Source of the DNA: Monodelphis domestica
Taxonomy: Eukaryota > Chordata > Mammalia > Didelphimorphia > Didelphidae
Length of the DNA: 64,000 bases
Direction of reading: 5' to 3'
Assembly (NCBI RefSeq): GCF_027887165.1
Contig: NC_077227.1
Coordinates: 542,171,689-542,235,688, forward strand
Of the stretch, positions 24,884 to 37,490 are shown one piece after another. The notes beneath the pieces are model-generated. The model did not search any database. It saw only the letters and a program-made list of their open reading frames with translations, and was not told where the DNA came from. The first letter of the stretch is position 1, and every line of letters starts with the position of its first letter. Made by a program: the position numbers and the translations under genes.

Positions 24884-25754
24884 CCATTCTATGAGGTTAA
24901 ATAGTATGCAGTGTCCAACACCTGGTTCTTTTCTCAAAGCAAGTATTGATGATATATAAGCACAAGGTCTCTGTGTAGCCTACAAGTCTTTGGCCTCTCT
25001 CATTCTTTACTCTTGCTCCACATTTCCCAAAATATTTTTGCCCCCACATTAGCACATTTGAATGGAATTCATTGGTTATAAAAGAATGTGAACTTATTTT
25101 GGAAGATCTTAATGTGTTGTTCATAGATTTAATCTTTATGGTTCTATTCTCTAAAACAAATATTTGTGTCTGATCTATATTGTTTTCAAAGTAGTCTTTT
25201 TGCCATTATTTAAAATGAACACTTGCAATACCAGATGACCAAATGCCCACCTGAGATAATGTTTCTTGGTGATTTTTGGATGCACTGTCATATGAACTTT
25301 ACAAGTTTTTTATTTGTCTTTTCAAGGAGACTCTGTGAACCAGTCAACCATTTAGTTGAAATTTTATTTTCTTTTTATTTCATAGTGAGGACAAGAAGAC
25401 TGATTTAGTTCTTTTACTACAGTACTATGTCCACTTATTGGTCGGCAAAAAAGGATTTTGCATATAAAGTACCAGTATCATAGTTAATTGATATATATAG
25501 TCTTTTAGCTGTGTGATTATTATCACTCTCAGAATACTTTTCCACCACTCTGCTTCTGTTGTTGCAGAAGCAGAAGGAAGCCGCACAAGACCAAGGGCTA
25601 TTTTTCTATTTCATAAATTGTTATGGTAATTAACTCATTGCCACATGGCCAGTCTGCAGGTAATAAAACTTTTACTACTCAATTTGATAAAAAATAGTTA
25701 TAGTATGTTCATTGAGATTATATTCAATATACTATAAAATAATAATAGGTAAAA
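24884..25754. other. No recognised feature
   Basis: AT-rich single-copy-looking DNA; nothing named. Confidence 0.4.
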
Positions 25755-26680
25755 TTTATATAGCATCTCTGAGGCTGAAATTCAACAGAATATGGATAGA
25801 CTCTTTGCTGCTTATGTTAATTTTGGCCTGACAACTAAAACAGAGGTTTTCTACCAGCTAGCACTATACCACCCATACACAGAATAATTGGTTACACCCA
25901 ATGGAGAAATTTTAAATGCTGTGGATAAGTTCACTAACTTTGCTAGTATGCCTTTTGGGGATGTTGACATAGATGACAAAATTGATGCACACATTCCTAG
26001 AACTAGTTCAGTGTTTGGGAGACTCAGAAGAAAAATATCGGGGAGAAGAAGTATTGGACTGCATACCAAACTGATGGTCTGCAGGACCATTGTGCTGACC
26101 TCATTGTTGTATGCCTGTGAAATCTGTACATATCCCAGTGTCATCCCAAGAAATTGAATTGATTCCATTTGAATTGTCTTAGGAAGATTCTGAAGATTAC
26201 CTGGGAAGAAGGTATCAGACATTAGTTGAACTGCTAAGCAGTCGAAGTCTACTGTAGACAGCTCAATAACAATGGTCTGACCACATTGTCCAAACACCAA
26301 ATGTACCTAAAAGACTATTTTACAAAGAACTCACACAAGCTAAGTGCTCACATGCAGATAGAAGAAGTAATACAAAGACACTCTAAAGGTCTCCCTAAAG
26401 AACTTTGGTATCAGTTGTGAGACATGGAAAACACTAGCACAGGACCACCCAGCATGCATGCCCACAACAAAGCAGAATTGTAGTAGCTCCCAGGAAATGT
26501 GAGATATGCAGATTTAGAGATAAGTCCATTCCAAATGTTCATTCAGGATATTTGTGCCCAACTTGTGGTAGAGCTTTCTGAGTTCATATTGCTCTGATAA
26601 GCCAGTCTGACATACTATATGTTGACCCCAACACAGTGATGTCATTTTGGTCCTCTTTGAGTACAAAAAACAACAATCAT
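25755..26680 (+). mobile_element. RTE-clade LINE, 3' end of ORF and 3'UTR (dead)
   Basis: Encodes the C-terminal part of an RTE-type polymerase ORF, in one frame from 25888 to 26157 and then broken. Readable blocks include NGEILNAVDKFT, VDIDDKIDAH, VFGRLRR, TKLMVCRTIVLTSLLYACE and, beyond frameshifts, a Cys-rich CPTCGRAF block near 26550. The tail GTGATGTCATTTTGGTCCTC is typical of the marsupial RTE 3' end. The reverse transcriptase core and endonuclease are missing. Clade assignment is from remembered family wording. Confidence 0.75.
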
Positions 26681-26689
26681 CCCTGCCAA

Positions 26690-26900
26690 GTACCAGGCTA
26701 AGTGCTTTACAAATATCTCATTCAGTCTTCACAATAGCCTAGTGAAGTAATTATTTCTATTTTACAATTGAGGAAATTTAGGCAGAGAGCAATTAAGTGA
26801 TTTCAAGTTCACACAGCTATTAAGTATCTGAGGGTGGATTTAAACTTGAGTTTTCCCAACTCCAAGATCACTACTCTATCCAATATACCCCCTAACTGTC
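26690..26900 (-). mobile_element. MIR/THER-type CORE-SINE
   Basis: GTACCAGGCTAAGTGCTTTA, CTATTTTACAATTGAGGAAA and CACAGCTATTAAGTATCTGA, followed by CTACTCTATCC. Confidence 0.8.
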
Positions 26901-27259
26901 CCTACAACCTGCCAGATTTTAAGATGTAATGTAATGGCCTTTGAGAACCCCGAGTCATTTTCATTCCATTAGAATAGAATGCTGTGGAAATATTCTATGA
27001 GTGAAACCCTATCAATGACCCGGGCAATTATACCCCTTTTTATGGAGGGCACCAAGACAAAAACAATACAATTCTACGTTACAGAATAGGTTTAACAAAG
27101 ATTTTAGGCTAAAACTGATTATAAGATTTAGAACTTATTTTGTTTTTAATTTAATTTTATATTTTATAATTTTATAATTTTAATTTAATTTTATACATAA
27201 GGAAAATGGCTGGCTCAAAAAAGGACATGGCTGCTCCAAAAGAGCCAGGTAAGTGCTGC

Positions 27260-27470
27260 AGTCAATAAAATGAAAGGCATGAAATGAGAAAGAGCTGAGT
27301 TCAATTTCAGACACTAGCTGTGCTACCAAGGGTAAGTCCCCCAACCTCTCTCTTACTCTCTCTTACTCAGTTTCTCAACTGTAAAAAAATTATAATAGCA
27401 CTTGCCTTCTAGTACTATTATGAGACTCAAATAAGATAATATTTACAAAGCCAATGCCTTGTGAATATTT
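27260..27470 (+). mobile_element. MIR-type SINE
   Basis: AGCTGAGTTCAATTTCAGAC, ACTAGCTGTGCTACCAAGGG and CAGTTTCTCAACTGTAAAAA in order. Confidence 0.75.
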
Positions 27471-27689
27471 ATTCCCCTTTTCCTCCAAACATATACCATC
27501 TTATTGGGGTTTTTTCCCCTTGATTTTCTCTAGTCCATTATAATTAATTTCAGTTAGTGTTAAGGAATCCTGAATGTAAATTACGAATTCATGAGTGATA
27601 CAACAGTTATTTCTTGGCTATCATTACTGGATATTCTCTAATAATGTCATTTATCATCATGAATCATTCCCAAGAAAAGAAATATGGAC

Positions 27690-27880
27690 CTGATTTACTT
27701 GGGATTATAGATCTATAGGCAGTAGAGGCTATGTGGTCCAATTCCTACATTTTACATAAAAGGGAATTCTGGCATAGAAAAATGAAATTACTTCCTCTGG
27801 GTCACAGAGGTAGTAATAACCCAGGACAGGAATGGAACCTGGGTCCTCTTATTTAAGAACTAGTACTGTTTCCCTTGTGC
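27690..27880 (-). mobile_element. MIR-type SINE
   Basis: ACATTTTACATAAAAGGGAA, GGGTCACAGAGGTAGTAATA and GGAACCTGGGTCCTC give a diverged reversed core. Confidence 0.55.
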
Positions 27881-29269
27881 TTAAGCTATCAAGATCCTGA
27901 TATACACCCTAACTAGAGACTATCTATTTCTGATAGGTACAGAGTCCCATTTCACCCAAGAAGCAATCTCAAGATATTGCATAAACACTTCTCAATAGCA
28001 ATGTCACTTACAGGTTTTACCAACAGATTAGTCCTTGATTATATATTGTCATGAATTATCCTCTATTTCAAATATGTGATACTTATATCTAGCTAAACTA
28101 TAACTTCCTTGAGATGAGAGCCTCTCTCATATTTCATGGTGTCCTTAGCAACTCCAAACACAATGTTAAACATGTAGAAGTCTTTAAATAAATACCAGTT
28201 GATTGAGATTTAGGAGATCACTGACCCAAGAGAAAAAAATAATTTGGCAGATTGGACTTGATAAACTCTAAAATTTAGTCTAATTATAATCTTTTGATTT
28301 TATGAATCAAAGGTGTGCTTAGGGGATGAGATCTAGAGAGTAAAGGGTGCCAAATTAAACATTGGACTTTCCCCTTTCCCCAAACTTTCTTTCCCAGGAA
28401 GAAGCATTTAACTACTAGAAATTATTTCAGACCTTATGAGTTGGGCACTTTTAACGATTAGTTCTCTAACCAGACAACAAATTGAGACTTAAGTATGAGG
28501 CTCAGAGACTAGCTGACATATTACTAAAAGAGAAGGTGCCAACAATCTGTGAATGCTGACAGTGTGTGGATTTTGCCCAAAATGTGCTCTATAGCTCCCT
28601 TTTTTGTAATAAAACACCATCTTGTCCTCTGGAAATGTGGACCTACAGATACCCGAGATAAGCAGTTCTTACAGAAAACCAAACCAGCTAAGGTTATTAT
28701 TTGAGTCCATTTTAGAATTAAAATGCTATGGAAAGCATTTGCCAGGCAGTGAGATGTTGGAAACTAATACATCTTTCGCCTCTGAAAATGATGAATTGGT
28801 CTCTAAATAATAAAGATCAGCCAGAAATAATAGAAGCAGGCTACCAAAGACCCCTTATAAATATTCACAAAGCAATCATGCGGGGATCTTAAACTATTCA
28901 TCAGCATTTTCTTTATATTGGAAATCAGACACTAAATTAGAAATATAAAACTTCACACAAAAATATTTACATAGAATGATACTGGTGTTGGCTGCCATGG
29001 AGATGAGGGGGGGAATGTTGAGATGGGGAACATAATGTGGATTTTTGTGCCAGGACATTTGGATTTAATCTGGGACCTTCAACAAGCAAAAGTCCAAAAG
29101 CACTGGAATATCATAGATTTAGACCAACACAGATCAGCAAATAAGCATAGAAGTAGGGGACTGGGAAAGAGGAACCTAAAATTCAAAGAATTCTTGATAA
29201 AAGACCTCTGAAGTCAATTTGTTCAGTCTATCCTTGAAGCCAAAGTACCTTCAAATCATTTTTTATGAT
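27881..29269. other. No recognised feature apart from an L2 tail
   Basis: AT-rich; one L2-type 3' end (28080-28215) and no coding-like frame. Confidence 0.4.
28080..28215 (+). mobile_element. L2-type 3' end
   Basis: TAACTTCCTTGAGATGAGAG, TCATGGTGTCCTTAGCAACT and AAATAAATACCAGTTGATTG match the L2-type terminal wording. Confidence 0.6.
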
Positions 29270-29580
29270 TTGTTATTGAACCACTGCTTAAATGACCTAC
29301 AGTGAGAGGTCATTAATTCAAATGATAAATGCAGAATTCTTCACTCAAATTCTCAAAAGTCAACTTTCCAAGTACAAGATAGGGGTGGGATGGCTTCCTA
29401 GGGAAGTGCATTCCACAGTCAGATACTTCCAAGGTATTGTGAATTCTATGCTTGCACTGAGAGAAAACCCACCTTTTTTCAGCTTCCAACTGTTGCTTCA
29501 TGTTTTGCCATTTGTGGCCAAGCAGAAAAAATTTACTTCTTTTACACATCAAATACTTTGCCTACCATCATCCTCTCCTC
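29270..29580 (-). mobile_element. CR1/L3-type LINE 3' end
   Basis: Reversed counterpart of the element at 18556-18895: GGATGGCTTCCTAGGGAAGT, GCATTCCACAGTCAGATACT, TTCCAACTGTTGCTTCATG and GGCCAAGCAGAAAAAA. Confidence 0.65.
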
Positions 29581-29689
29581 CTAAGTCTACTCTTCTCTAA
29601 TCCAGGCTAACCATATCCTTTGCCTTAAATTGATTTTCATGTGTATACTTGGCATGCTGTTCAATCAATTAACATGTCTCTACTTATCA

Positions 29690-30025
29690 GCAATCAATCA
29701 TGTGTCTTAAGTAGACTTATGGGTCTATTATGTGACAGACATGGTGCTAGGTAATATTGGTGCAAAGAAAATAATAAATCGTCCCTTCCCTTGGAAAACT
29801 TATATTTTATCAGAGGATCAAATTCCCTGATTATAAATGGGTATAGAAATATATTTATATATAAAATATATACAGAATAAATAAAAAATAGTCTTATTAG
29901 TGGGTGAAGAAGTGCTTTGAGAGACCCAAAGAGAAAGACATCACTTTTGGTGGAGACAGTCAGGAAAATCATGGATAGAATAGCATTTGGATGGGATTTT
30001 AAGGACAAATAAGGTTTTATAGATG
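29690..30025 (+). mobile_element. L2-type LINE fragment
   Basis: CAGACATGGTGCTAGGTAAT, CCCTTCCCTTGGAAAACTTA and GGATGGGATTTTAAGGACAA follow the L2 3' half in order, interrupted by AT-rich sequence. Confidence 0.55.
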
Positions 30026-30054
30026 CACATACATATAGAGAGATCATTTCATAA

Positions 30055-30220
30055 ATATGCATATATATATATATTCATATGTGTATATCAATGTCTCTCA
30101 TGCTATCCTAATTACAAAAAGAAAATATGTGGACCAAATGACAGTATAATTAGGTAGATTCACATACATAAAATTATATACATAAACACACACATACATA
30201 TATATATGTAAACATATAAA
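30055..30220. repeat. AT-rich, ATAT/CACATA low-complexity DNA
   Basis: Several short TA runs and ACATA-type repeats. Confidence 0.8.
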
Positions 30221-30484
30221 ATGGATTAGGAATAGGATCAGGGATGAAGCATTTTAGGCAGAGAAAATATAGTTTTTCACTGGATACTTTCCAGATTGTC
30301 AGTGTCTACCCTAAAATAGACCTTCCATAATTGAGCCCAAGTATAGCAGTATTAGAGCTCCTCTTCTACTCTGAACATTATGACTCTCACGGAAGTCTCA
30401 AGGAATTTTCTCAAAAGGAACTATAACTTAGCCATGCATATTCCATCATATCCTTACAAGGTTTGGGGGGGCAGGGAAGGGGGA

Positions 30485-31480
30485 CTCAAGTTTATAACTT
30501 TGCATTTATCACTCTGATCTTATATTATTAGATTTAAATCATCACTGTAAGTAAAGATCTTTTTGAAAGTGGATCTGTCATCCAACAAGTATGCTACCCC
30601 TCCCAGCTTTGGGTGAAATTTGAATATTTAACAGGCATGCATACTCTCCATGTTTTTTACCCATAGTTAACAAATGGTCAAAGCCAGATTCTTAAGGCAT
30701 TTTCTCTCTCTTTCAGTTAGCATTGGCAAATTAGTGATTGCTCTTTTGGATTTGGCCATTCAATAAGTTTTTCATCCACCTAATTATACTATCATCTGGC
30801 CCACATATTTCCTTTTTGTCACAAGGATAACAGGAAAGATTTTGACACATTTTACTCAACTCCAAATATACTATGATTATTTTTCCCCGATCTTACCATT
30901 GTATTTGCCTTTTCACAAGAAGAAAAGGAGTTTCTCTGGATACTTAATTTTTGATGAAGCCATACTTACTCTTTTCAACAACTGCTTCCCTTTCTAAATG
31001 TTCACAAATCATCTTTTAAATAATTCATCCTACATTATTTCCAGGAATCTCAATCAAGTTTATTGGCCTCTAGCTTATAGACTGAATGTTTCCCTTTATG
31101 TAAATCAAGACATTTCCCTTTGCTCTGGAGCATCTCTTCCAAAGAAAAATTTATAATGGTCCAAAGCAAAATGATCCAATTAATTTTTTTATAACAACAT
31201 TACCCTGAACTTAGAGTTCAAATTTTTCTACTATTTATGCAGTTGATCTTTTCAAAGCCATAGGAGCTTTGCATTTATCTCAATTAAATTCCATGATGTT
31301 AAAACCAGTTTATCATTTTGACCTACTGAAATCCTTTCTGAGTTTTTGGGATAACAATCCATTCCAAGTTTATGACATTTATAGATTTGGTAAGGATCTA
31401 TCTTTTCATCCAACTATGGATTTTCAAAAAAGTATGTAAGACCTTGTTTCTATTTTTCTTTTAGGTTACTTTTTTAATGT
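30485..31480 (-). mobile_element. CR1/L3-type LINE, upstream part of 3' region
   Basis: Reversed CR1-like wording in order: CCTCCCAGCTTTGGGTG, CATGTTTTTTACCCATAGTT, ATCCACCTAATTATACTATC, GGAATCTCAATCAAGTTTAT and TGGCCTCTAGCTTATAGAC. Old and indel-ridden. Confidence 0.55.
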
Positions 31481-32479
31481 GTTAGTTCTCTTTTCTCCAA
31501 ACTCCAGAAAAACTTTTTAGTACATTGATCAGTACACTGGTCTTGGCCATATGAAAAATAGGTTTTCTTTCTCTAGATTCCTAGGCCACCACAAATTGCT
31601 ATTCATTATGACCTCATAGGAATGAACATTCCAAGATAAGGGTGGGAGATTTACTGTTCTGTTCTTTCAGGTGCTCAGTGGAATGGAACTTCTCACTCCC
31701 CCATTAACTAGTCTCAGACAGACGAATGTTTTGCAACAAGCAAGTTAATACTCAGACATTTCAAATGCTGCATAGTTTCATCTCTGTGGAACTCCACTAG
31801 TCAAACAAGAAATCTTTATGAAGTCAGTCTTCATGAGTTACTATCACCAAAAATTTGTATTACTTGATGACCATCTTTCCAATAAAAAACTCTTCTGAAT
31901 ATAGTCAGACTCATTCTTAGACAACACACTACATGTGTGAGGCCCTCATTCTTTCTTGCCTGGGAAGATCCTCTAGAGCTCGTGTTCTATTAGCATAGAT
32001 TTAAAGAACCCAAGGCTCCATCCATAGTACAAATAGGTATCAAGGAAAATTTTATAGGAGAAAGCAAGTTCATAACAGATTTAATACTTTCAAGATAGAT
32101 TAAAAGTAAAAAGGTTATGGATAAGGGCTGCATTCAGAGTAGGACATTTCAAAGGTATTCATTCCCTTGTGACAGAAGGTGCCATTTTGAATTTAGCATT
32201 TGTTTTTGGAAGCAGTTAACATGGATTTTTTATTTGTTAGACTGTATGTTTGTTATGAAGTTTTTTGTTTAACTTGGGAATAGTCAGTGAAAGAAATGAT
32301 TGTAAAAATAATGTATTCTTTAAACCACTCCTGAGAAAAAACTAAGGAACTGTATGGTTCTGGTGTCAAAGACTCTTGTCTTTCTGTTAGCTATAGAAGG
32401 AGGATATTTAGTGTGATACATATCAATCACACTGTTGGTTCATATTGAACTTGTAGTTCACCCAACACTCTCATATTTT
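31481..32479. other. No recognised feature
   Basis: AT-rich, nothing named, no coding-like frame. Confidence 0.4.
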
Positions 32480-32672
32480 TATACTTATTTTTTAAAAAAT
32501 TTACATTACATTTAAGAATCAACACTTTGTATTGGTTCCAAGGCAGAAGAGTGGAAAGGAGTAGGTGATGAGTTAGGGCTAGCCCCTACCCATAACAAGT
32601 ATCTTGAGGTCAAATTTGAACCTAGGACCTCAATATCTCTAAACCTAGTCCATTGAGCCATCTAGCTGCTTC
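32480..32672 (-). mobile_element. MAR1/WSINE1-type SINE
   Basis: AAGAATCAACACTTTGTATT, GGTTCCAAGGCAGAAGAGTG and GTCCATTGAGCCATCTAGCT. The flanks share CATATTTTT, a likely short target duplication. Internally rearranged in the core. Confidence 0.82.
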
Positions 32673-32734
32673 CCATATTTTTCACACAAGCTATTCCCTA
32701 GTCATGCTTTCCCCCATCATGTACCAGTAAATTG

Positions 32735-32880
32735 ATTCCTGTCTGCCTTCTACTGCCTTAGGGAAGTCACATAACTCCTCTGTGCCTCAGTTTCCTTATC
32801 TGTAATGGGAGAGTTGGTCTGGATGGCTTCCAATATTTTTTCTTGCTCTAATCCCATGACTGGATAAACCAGTTCACCAC
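32735..32880 (+). mobile_element. MIR-type SINE
   Basis: GGGAAGTCACATAACTCCTC, TGTGCCTCAGTTTCCTTATC and GGTCTGGATGGCTTCC in order. Confidence 0.8.
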
Positions 32881-33229
32881 AAGTTAGGTTGTTGTGCTGT
32901 TACTGTTTTATAAACACATCTCTGATATTAAGTGGGAATAGATCTCATGATCTAATTTCTTTTTCATTTTGATTTTAGTAGTAATATTATGACACAGCCT
33001 CTACAGCTGAATAAATCAATAGCCTAGACTGACTACTGAAATTGAATAGAATCTGCGACCTGCCACTTGGACTTCAGTGCAGAGATTAAACTGATAAAAT
33101 GAACCCTGTATCTCCTGAATCTTCAAAAATATAAAATAAAACAGTGTGCTGAGACAGAACAAGGGCAATAAAGTCACAAAGGTTCGGGAATGGGAAAAAA
33201 TATAAATACTTTTTAAATTCAGCTAAATT

Positions 33230-33440
33230 TAATTTGTACTAGAGTCCATTGGCCTAGGGATCAAAATGACTAGATTCAAGTCCTGTCTCTACCACTTATT
33301 AATTGGGTGACCCTGAAAAATTATTTACCATCTCAAACCCATTGTAAAATGGGGATAATAATATATATGTTACCTTTGAAAATATTATAGTTATGTAGTA
33401 AGGGATCACTATACATACAATACACAATCACAGTTGCATA
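33230..33440 (+). mobile_element. MIR-type SINE
   Basis: AGAGTCCATTGGCCTAGGGA, GTCCTGTCTCTACCACTTAT and TGTAAAATGGGGATAATAAT. Confidence 0.8.
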
Positions 33441-34184
33441 GTGAAAAGATCCTTAAATGTTTAAATCTTATGAAAATTTGAATCATAAATGTCAGTAGTC
33501 AGTGCTTGAAAATATTATCTGTATTGGTTTTAATTCCATCCTTTTATTATAGTCTGGGAACTTCAAGAAAGGTTTTTGAAGGTTGAACTCAGCATCTTCA
33601 GTGGTCTTACAATAGAAGAATGAATAAATCTATAATCATCTCTCAAGTTATCTGACATTTTAGATCATTGTTCAAGTTATATGTGCCCATTTTCATGTCT
33701 TGGAACTACATTGTAATCACAAGTATAAAATTTCTTTGTATGTCCTGATAAAATAAATGATGATCTTTTGGTTGATTCCTTTATCTTAGGGGAATCTTGT
33801 CCATTAGTATATCATGCTGAGTTAATGGATTTGGATTCATTATATACCAATTTTTTTTTTTCTCATAGAGGTTGACAAAATGCCTTCTACTTTCTAACAT
33901 GCTCTCTCTACTGGTAGAGAATGAAATTAACTGAAGACTGTAGTTCATATCTGATATAGTGTAGTAATTCTGCCTCTATTTCTCCTGCTATTTTAATTTC
34001 CCCTGTTCTACATCCATCAGCCAGGTAGATGACAGTAAAGCATCAATGAAAATTTCCTTTTCTCTTCCCTAGCAAGGTATATGCAAGATAGCAACTTTCA
34101 GAAGGAAGCCACCATTTGGCCTTTCCAAAATATAGACCACTTGGGTAAATCTGAATGTCAAACCAAAAGCCAGAAAGTAATTTT
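33441..34184. other. No recognised feature
   Basis: AT-rich; nothing named. Confidence 0.4.
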
Positions 34185-34400
34185 TAGGTGAAGACTCAGA
34201 GGTTGAAGATTTGGATTCTAGTATAGACTCTGCCACCAATTAGTTGTGGGATCTTGCCATATCTCATAAGCTTTGTGATCTTCATTTTAGCCACTATAAA
34301 ATAAGTGGGTTAATCTCTTTTATATGACCTCTAAGGTCCCTTTGAGTATTAATATACTATGTTCTAAGGTCCCTTCCAGATCTGACATATGTTTTATGTT
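34185..34400 (+). mobile_element. MIR-type SINE
   Basis: GATTTGGATTCTAGTATAGA, CTCTGCCACCAATTAGTTGT, CACTATAAAATAAGTGGG, then CTCTAAGGTCCCTTTG and a second TAAGGTCCCTTCCAG. Confidence 0.7.
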
Positions 34401-34599
34401 TCCTTCTATCACTCAAATTACTTTATTTATCATCTTACTAAACCGTAGAGCAAAGGATTTGGGGATTAAGATGTATGATATAATTTAGTCTCTGAGCCTA
34501 GCTAGGGAGAAAACTATGTAGGAATGAATATCAAATAGGGAATTCACTGCTAAGGGAAATATTAAGTTCCATTTGGCTCAGGACAGAGATTCATATTTG

Positions 34600-34925
34600 T
34601 CATCACTATATGTTCTCCTACATATATTGTCTTAGCATGGGAGCCTTTTTAAGACCATACTAGAAACTCATCCCCTGTTCAGTCAGCTTCAGCAGTATTG
34701 CTTTCTCCATTTTCCCACAATGTGGGTTTATTTGCAGGTGCATTTGTTTGTATTTTGCAAAGCTGAAGCTTGCTTTGTTGTAACTTTCTCTCTTTTCTGT
34801 CCTTTTTCATTGTCTGGTTCCCCTAATTGGTGTTTGTAATAACTCCCAATTTAGTATCATCTGCAAGTTTCATTAACATACTGATTGCTCCTTTGTCATT
34901 AATAAAAACATTAAATTATTATTTA
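34600..34925 (-). mobile_element. CR1/L3-type LINE fragment
   Basis: CAATTTAGTATCATCTGCAA, GTTTCATTAACATACTGATT and TGTCATTAATAAAAACATTA match the reversed CR1/L3 block that also occurs at 54200-54350. Confidence 0.5.
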
Positions 34926-35214
34926 ACATTCATTGTGCACTAACAATATACTAGGAGCTGCACAGAAGAGAAATAGATTCAGTCCAGAGAACAATCTTCT
35001 TTTCCTCCCATTAAGAACTTCTCAAGGAATTCTATTGTGTGTACTAAGTGCTACATCTTTGGTTCATACCCTTTGTAGTCCAAGGCTGAAAAGGTTCCTG
35101 GGTTCTGATGTATGTCTATGGGAATCTATCAGGCAAGCACAATTTTCAGGGATTCTTTTTCCATGTAAAGAAAGAGAAGATATTGTTTTAACTTAGATAA
35201 ACAGTATTTGTTTC

Positions 35215-35360
35215 ATTCATTTCAACTCAACACTTACAAAGTACTTGTTACTACAAAAGAGTGTTAGGGTCTGGAAATGCAAGAATAAAATTTGGCAAAT
35301 TCCTTGCCTTTAGAAAGCTTAGATTATATTAAAGATACAAGGCCTATCCACAAGAAACTT
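35215..35360 (+). mobile_element. L2-type LINE fragment
   Basis: GTGTTAGGGTCTGGAAATGC, AAGAATAAAATTTGGC and CCTTGCCTTTAGAAAGCTTA resemble the L2 block that includes CAAGGAGCTTACA. Confidence 0.45.
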
Positions 35361-36029
35361 TAATACACATAAGATCTATATTAGAAAACCAAATGGATGG
35401 AAATTTTAAATTGTTGTCAGTTAACAGTCAATAAGTATTCTGTATGAGTCCGGAACTGTGATAGATCTGAGCACATAGTAGTATGGGCAGCCTGTCTAGT
35501 TAGTCCTTCAGTACAATTTGTTAAGGAACTAAAAATAGATAGTTAACTGGATCCATAATTGAATAAAAAGAGGAAAGAGACTGGATAGCCTTTGAGAAAT
35601 GGAAATGTTTTCAGTGATCTTAATCTGCTCCTTACCACAAAAGACTATTGGATATCTTCATCAAGTAGATGGAAATGTAGAACTGGAACTTAAGGGAGAG
35701 AATCAGATCTAAAATATAGATCTCAGCATTTTTTTCAAAGAAATTATAGTGGAAGCAATTAGAATGGACAAAAACTTGAAAGGAGAGGGAAGAGGGCATT
35801 TGCAATTGGAGAAATGACTGCCTTTAGTAGGTGAGAAGTTGAAGAGATACAAAAGAAGAAGAAAAAAGAAGTCATGGGAATCAAAAGATTAGAGAATAAT
35901 CAAGGTGAAGATTTTACCTTAAGGTTGCATTCCTGGGAGAACTCCACATTCTTCCTAAAAGTTTGTGCATCTCCTACCCTGGAATTTAATGGTGACAATT
36001 TTTTATTTATCTTTTAGCTCTGACTCTCC
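35361..36029. other. No recognised feature
   Basis: AT-rich and purine-rich; nothing named. Confidence 0.4.
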
Positions 36030-36600
36030 TTATGGGTTGTGAAATAGGTAGGTAGAAATAGGGTTCAAAACTATAAATATATAACAAAGTAAGAGGTGTA
36101 TTAAATTAAAGGGAGAAGGGAAAGAGGTTTGGGGAATAACTAACTTTAACCACAAATCAGAGATTAAACCCTTATAATTTCCTATAACTATTTTAAACTA
36201 ACTCCTTAAATTATTAATTAAGATTAGGAAGGGTTTGGTAAGGGCAAGAACAAAGCCAAAGTAGATTTCACACAACTGGAGTCCTTTGAGTTAAGCAGCA
36301 ATCTCAGTAGGAAGTCACCAGCAGCTCTTTTGAATATACACTCCTCAGCAGCAGCAGCAGGGATAAGCAGTCTCCAGAAAACCCACAGGAGAGGGAAACA
36401 CTGGCTCTCTGGGTCCATCCCAGAAATACTAGACTGAAAACCCTCTGGGCTCTCTCCTGATTGTGAGGGAAAAGCAACACTCTCTCTTCCCCAATGTTCT
36501 GGAATCCCTCCTGTTATCCAGGATTTTCTGGTTTGCCTTGCATGACTTCCTGGTTTTCAAGACTTCCTATTTCTGGTAAAATCCCTTACAATAGTTGTCA
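36030..36600 (-). mobile_element. LTR-like sequence
   Basis: On the minus strand it ends with pyrimidine-rich blocks (CTCTTTCCCTTCTCCCTTTA, CTTACTTTGTTATA) that resemble the 3' half of the LTR at 45692-46569. Edges and target duplications are not visible. A (CAG)5-like run lies near 36343. Confidence 0.4.
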
Positions 36601-36914
36601 CCAATTCATTGTCAAGGAGTGGGTTGTAGATCTGTCATAATTAGCTCTAAGCCCCCATATATATTGGCTCTCTTTTCCCCTTTAATTTGCTATATTTCAG
36701 TAAGTACTACTTGTTTTGTTTTGATATATGGTGTCAACTTTACATAGAAGCAGTTAAGTCAAACTCAATCTGGCATGTAGCATTTGTTCTTTTTGTATAA
36801 TCAAAAATTAAATAAACAGTATATAATAACCTTATAATAATGCATAAGATTAAATAAAATGTATGCTAAGTACCAGTTGGTTCCTCTCTTGAATCCTAGA
36901 ACTTCCCTCTATTA

Positions 36915-37477
36915 AATTTATTTGTGGTTGGACTCTGAATATTTATGTTTGGTGGTTGCCAGGGATTTAATTTCTAAATCACAAAATGAATTACTATAGT
37001 AAATGGAATTTATGTTAGTTTATTTACAATATAGGGAAGATATTAAGGAATGAGAGAGAGAGAGAGAGAAAGGAAAATCTGGCTTCCTCTGAGCCAGGTA
37101 GAAATACTAAGGTCCTAATCAGGGGAAAGAGTCTCAAGATGATGGGTCTTTCTTGGAGGTTTTAAAGCTTTGTGTAAAACCTTGGAGAAAGGCAGAAGCT
37201 CTTCTCCAGGACTGCCCACTCTTTAGTTCACACCTTCTTTGGTTAGATTATACCTTTTTGGGTTACTTAACACCTTTTTTGATTAGTTCACCATTTGTAG
37301 TGACTTAACACCTTTTTGTAGTTAAAATGGGTAGATCTACTCAAAATGCTGAGTTATCACCTTTTGGGGATTAAAACCTAATAATAGATTGTGGATTACA
37401 ATTCAATCTTCCCAATAAAGGAAGAGCTAAGTATCTTCATTGTTACAATCAGGAGATAGCTAAATCCAGTCTTCACA
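36915..37477 (-). mobile_element. LTR, 3' LTR of a retroviral relic
   Basis: On the minus strand it begins TGTGAAGACTGG at 37477. It shares AAAAAGGTGTTAAGT blocks with the LTR at 24051-24883 and ends through CCCTGGCAACC. A polypurine tract lies directly upstream, which is the arrangement at a 3' LTR. The low-coordinate edge is approximate. Confidence 0.6.
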
Positions 37478-37490
37478 CCTTCTTCCCTCT
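37478..37490 (-). other. Polypurine tract next to the LTR
   Basis: The minus strand reads AGAGGGAAGAAGG and then the LTR start TGTGAAG. Retroviral plus-strand DNA synthesis starts from such a tract, so this marks a 3' LTR junction rather than a solo LTR. Confidence 0.55.

Noticed and set aside
25851..26300. 149-codon minus-strand frame
   Set aside because: Antisense to the RTE coding relic, which explains the long open stretch.
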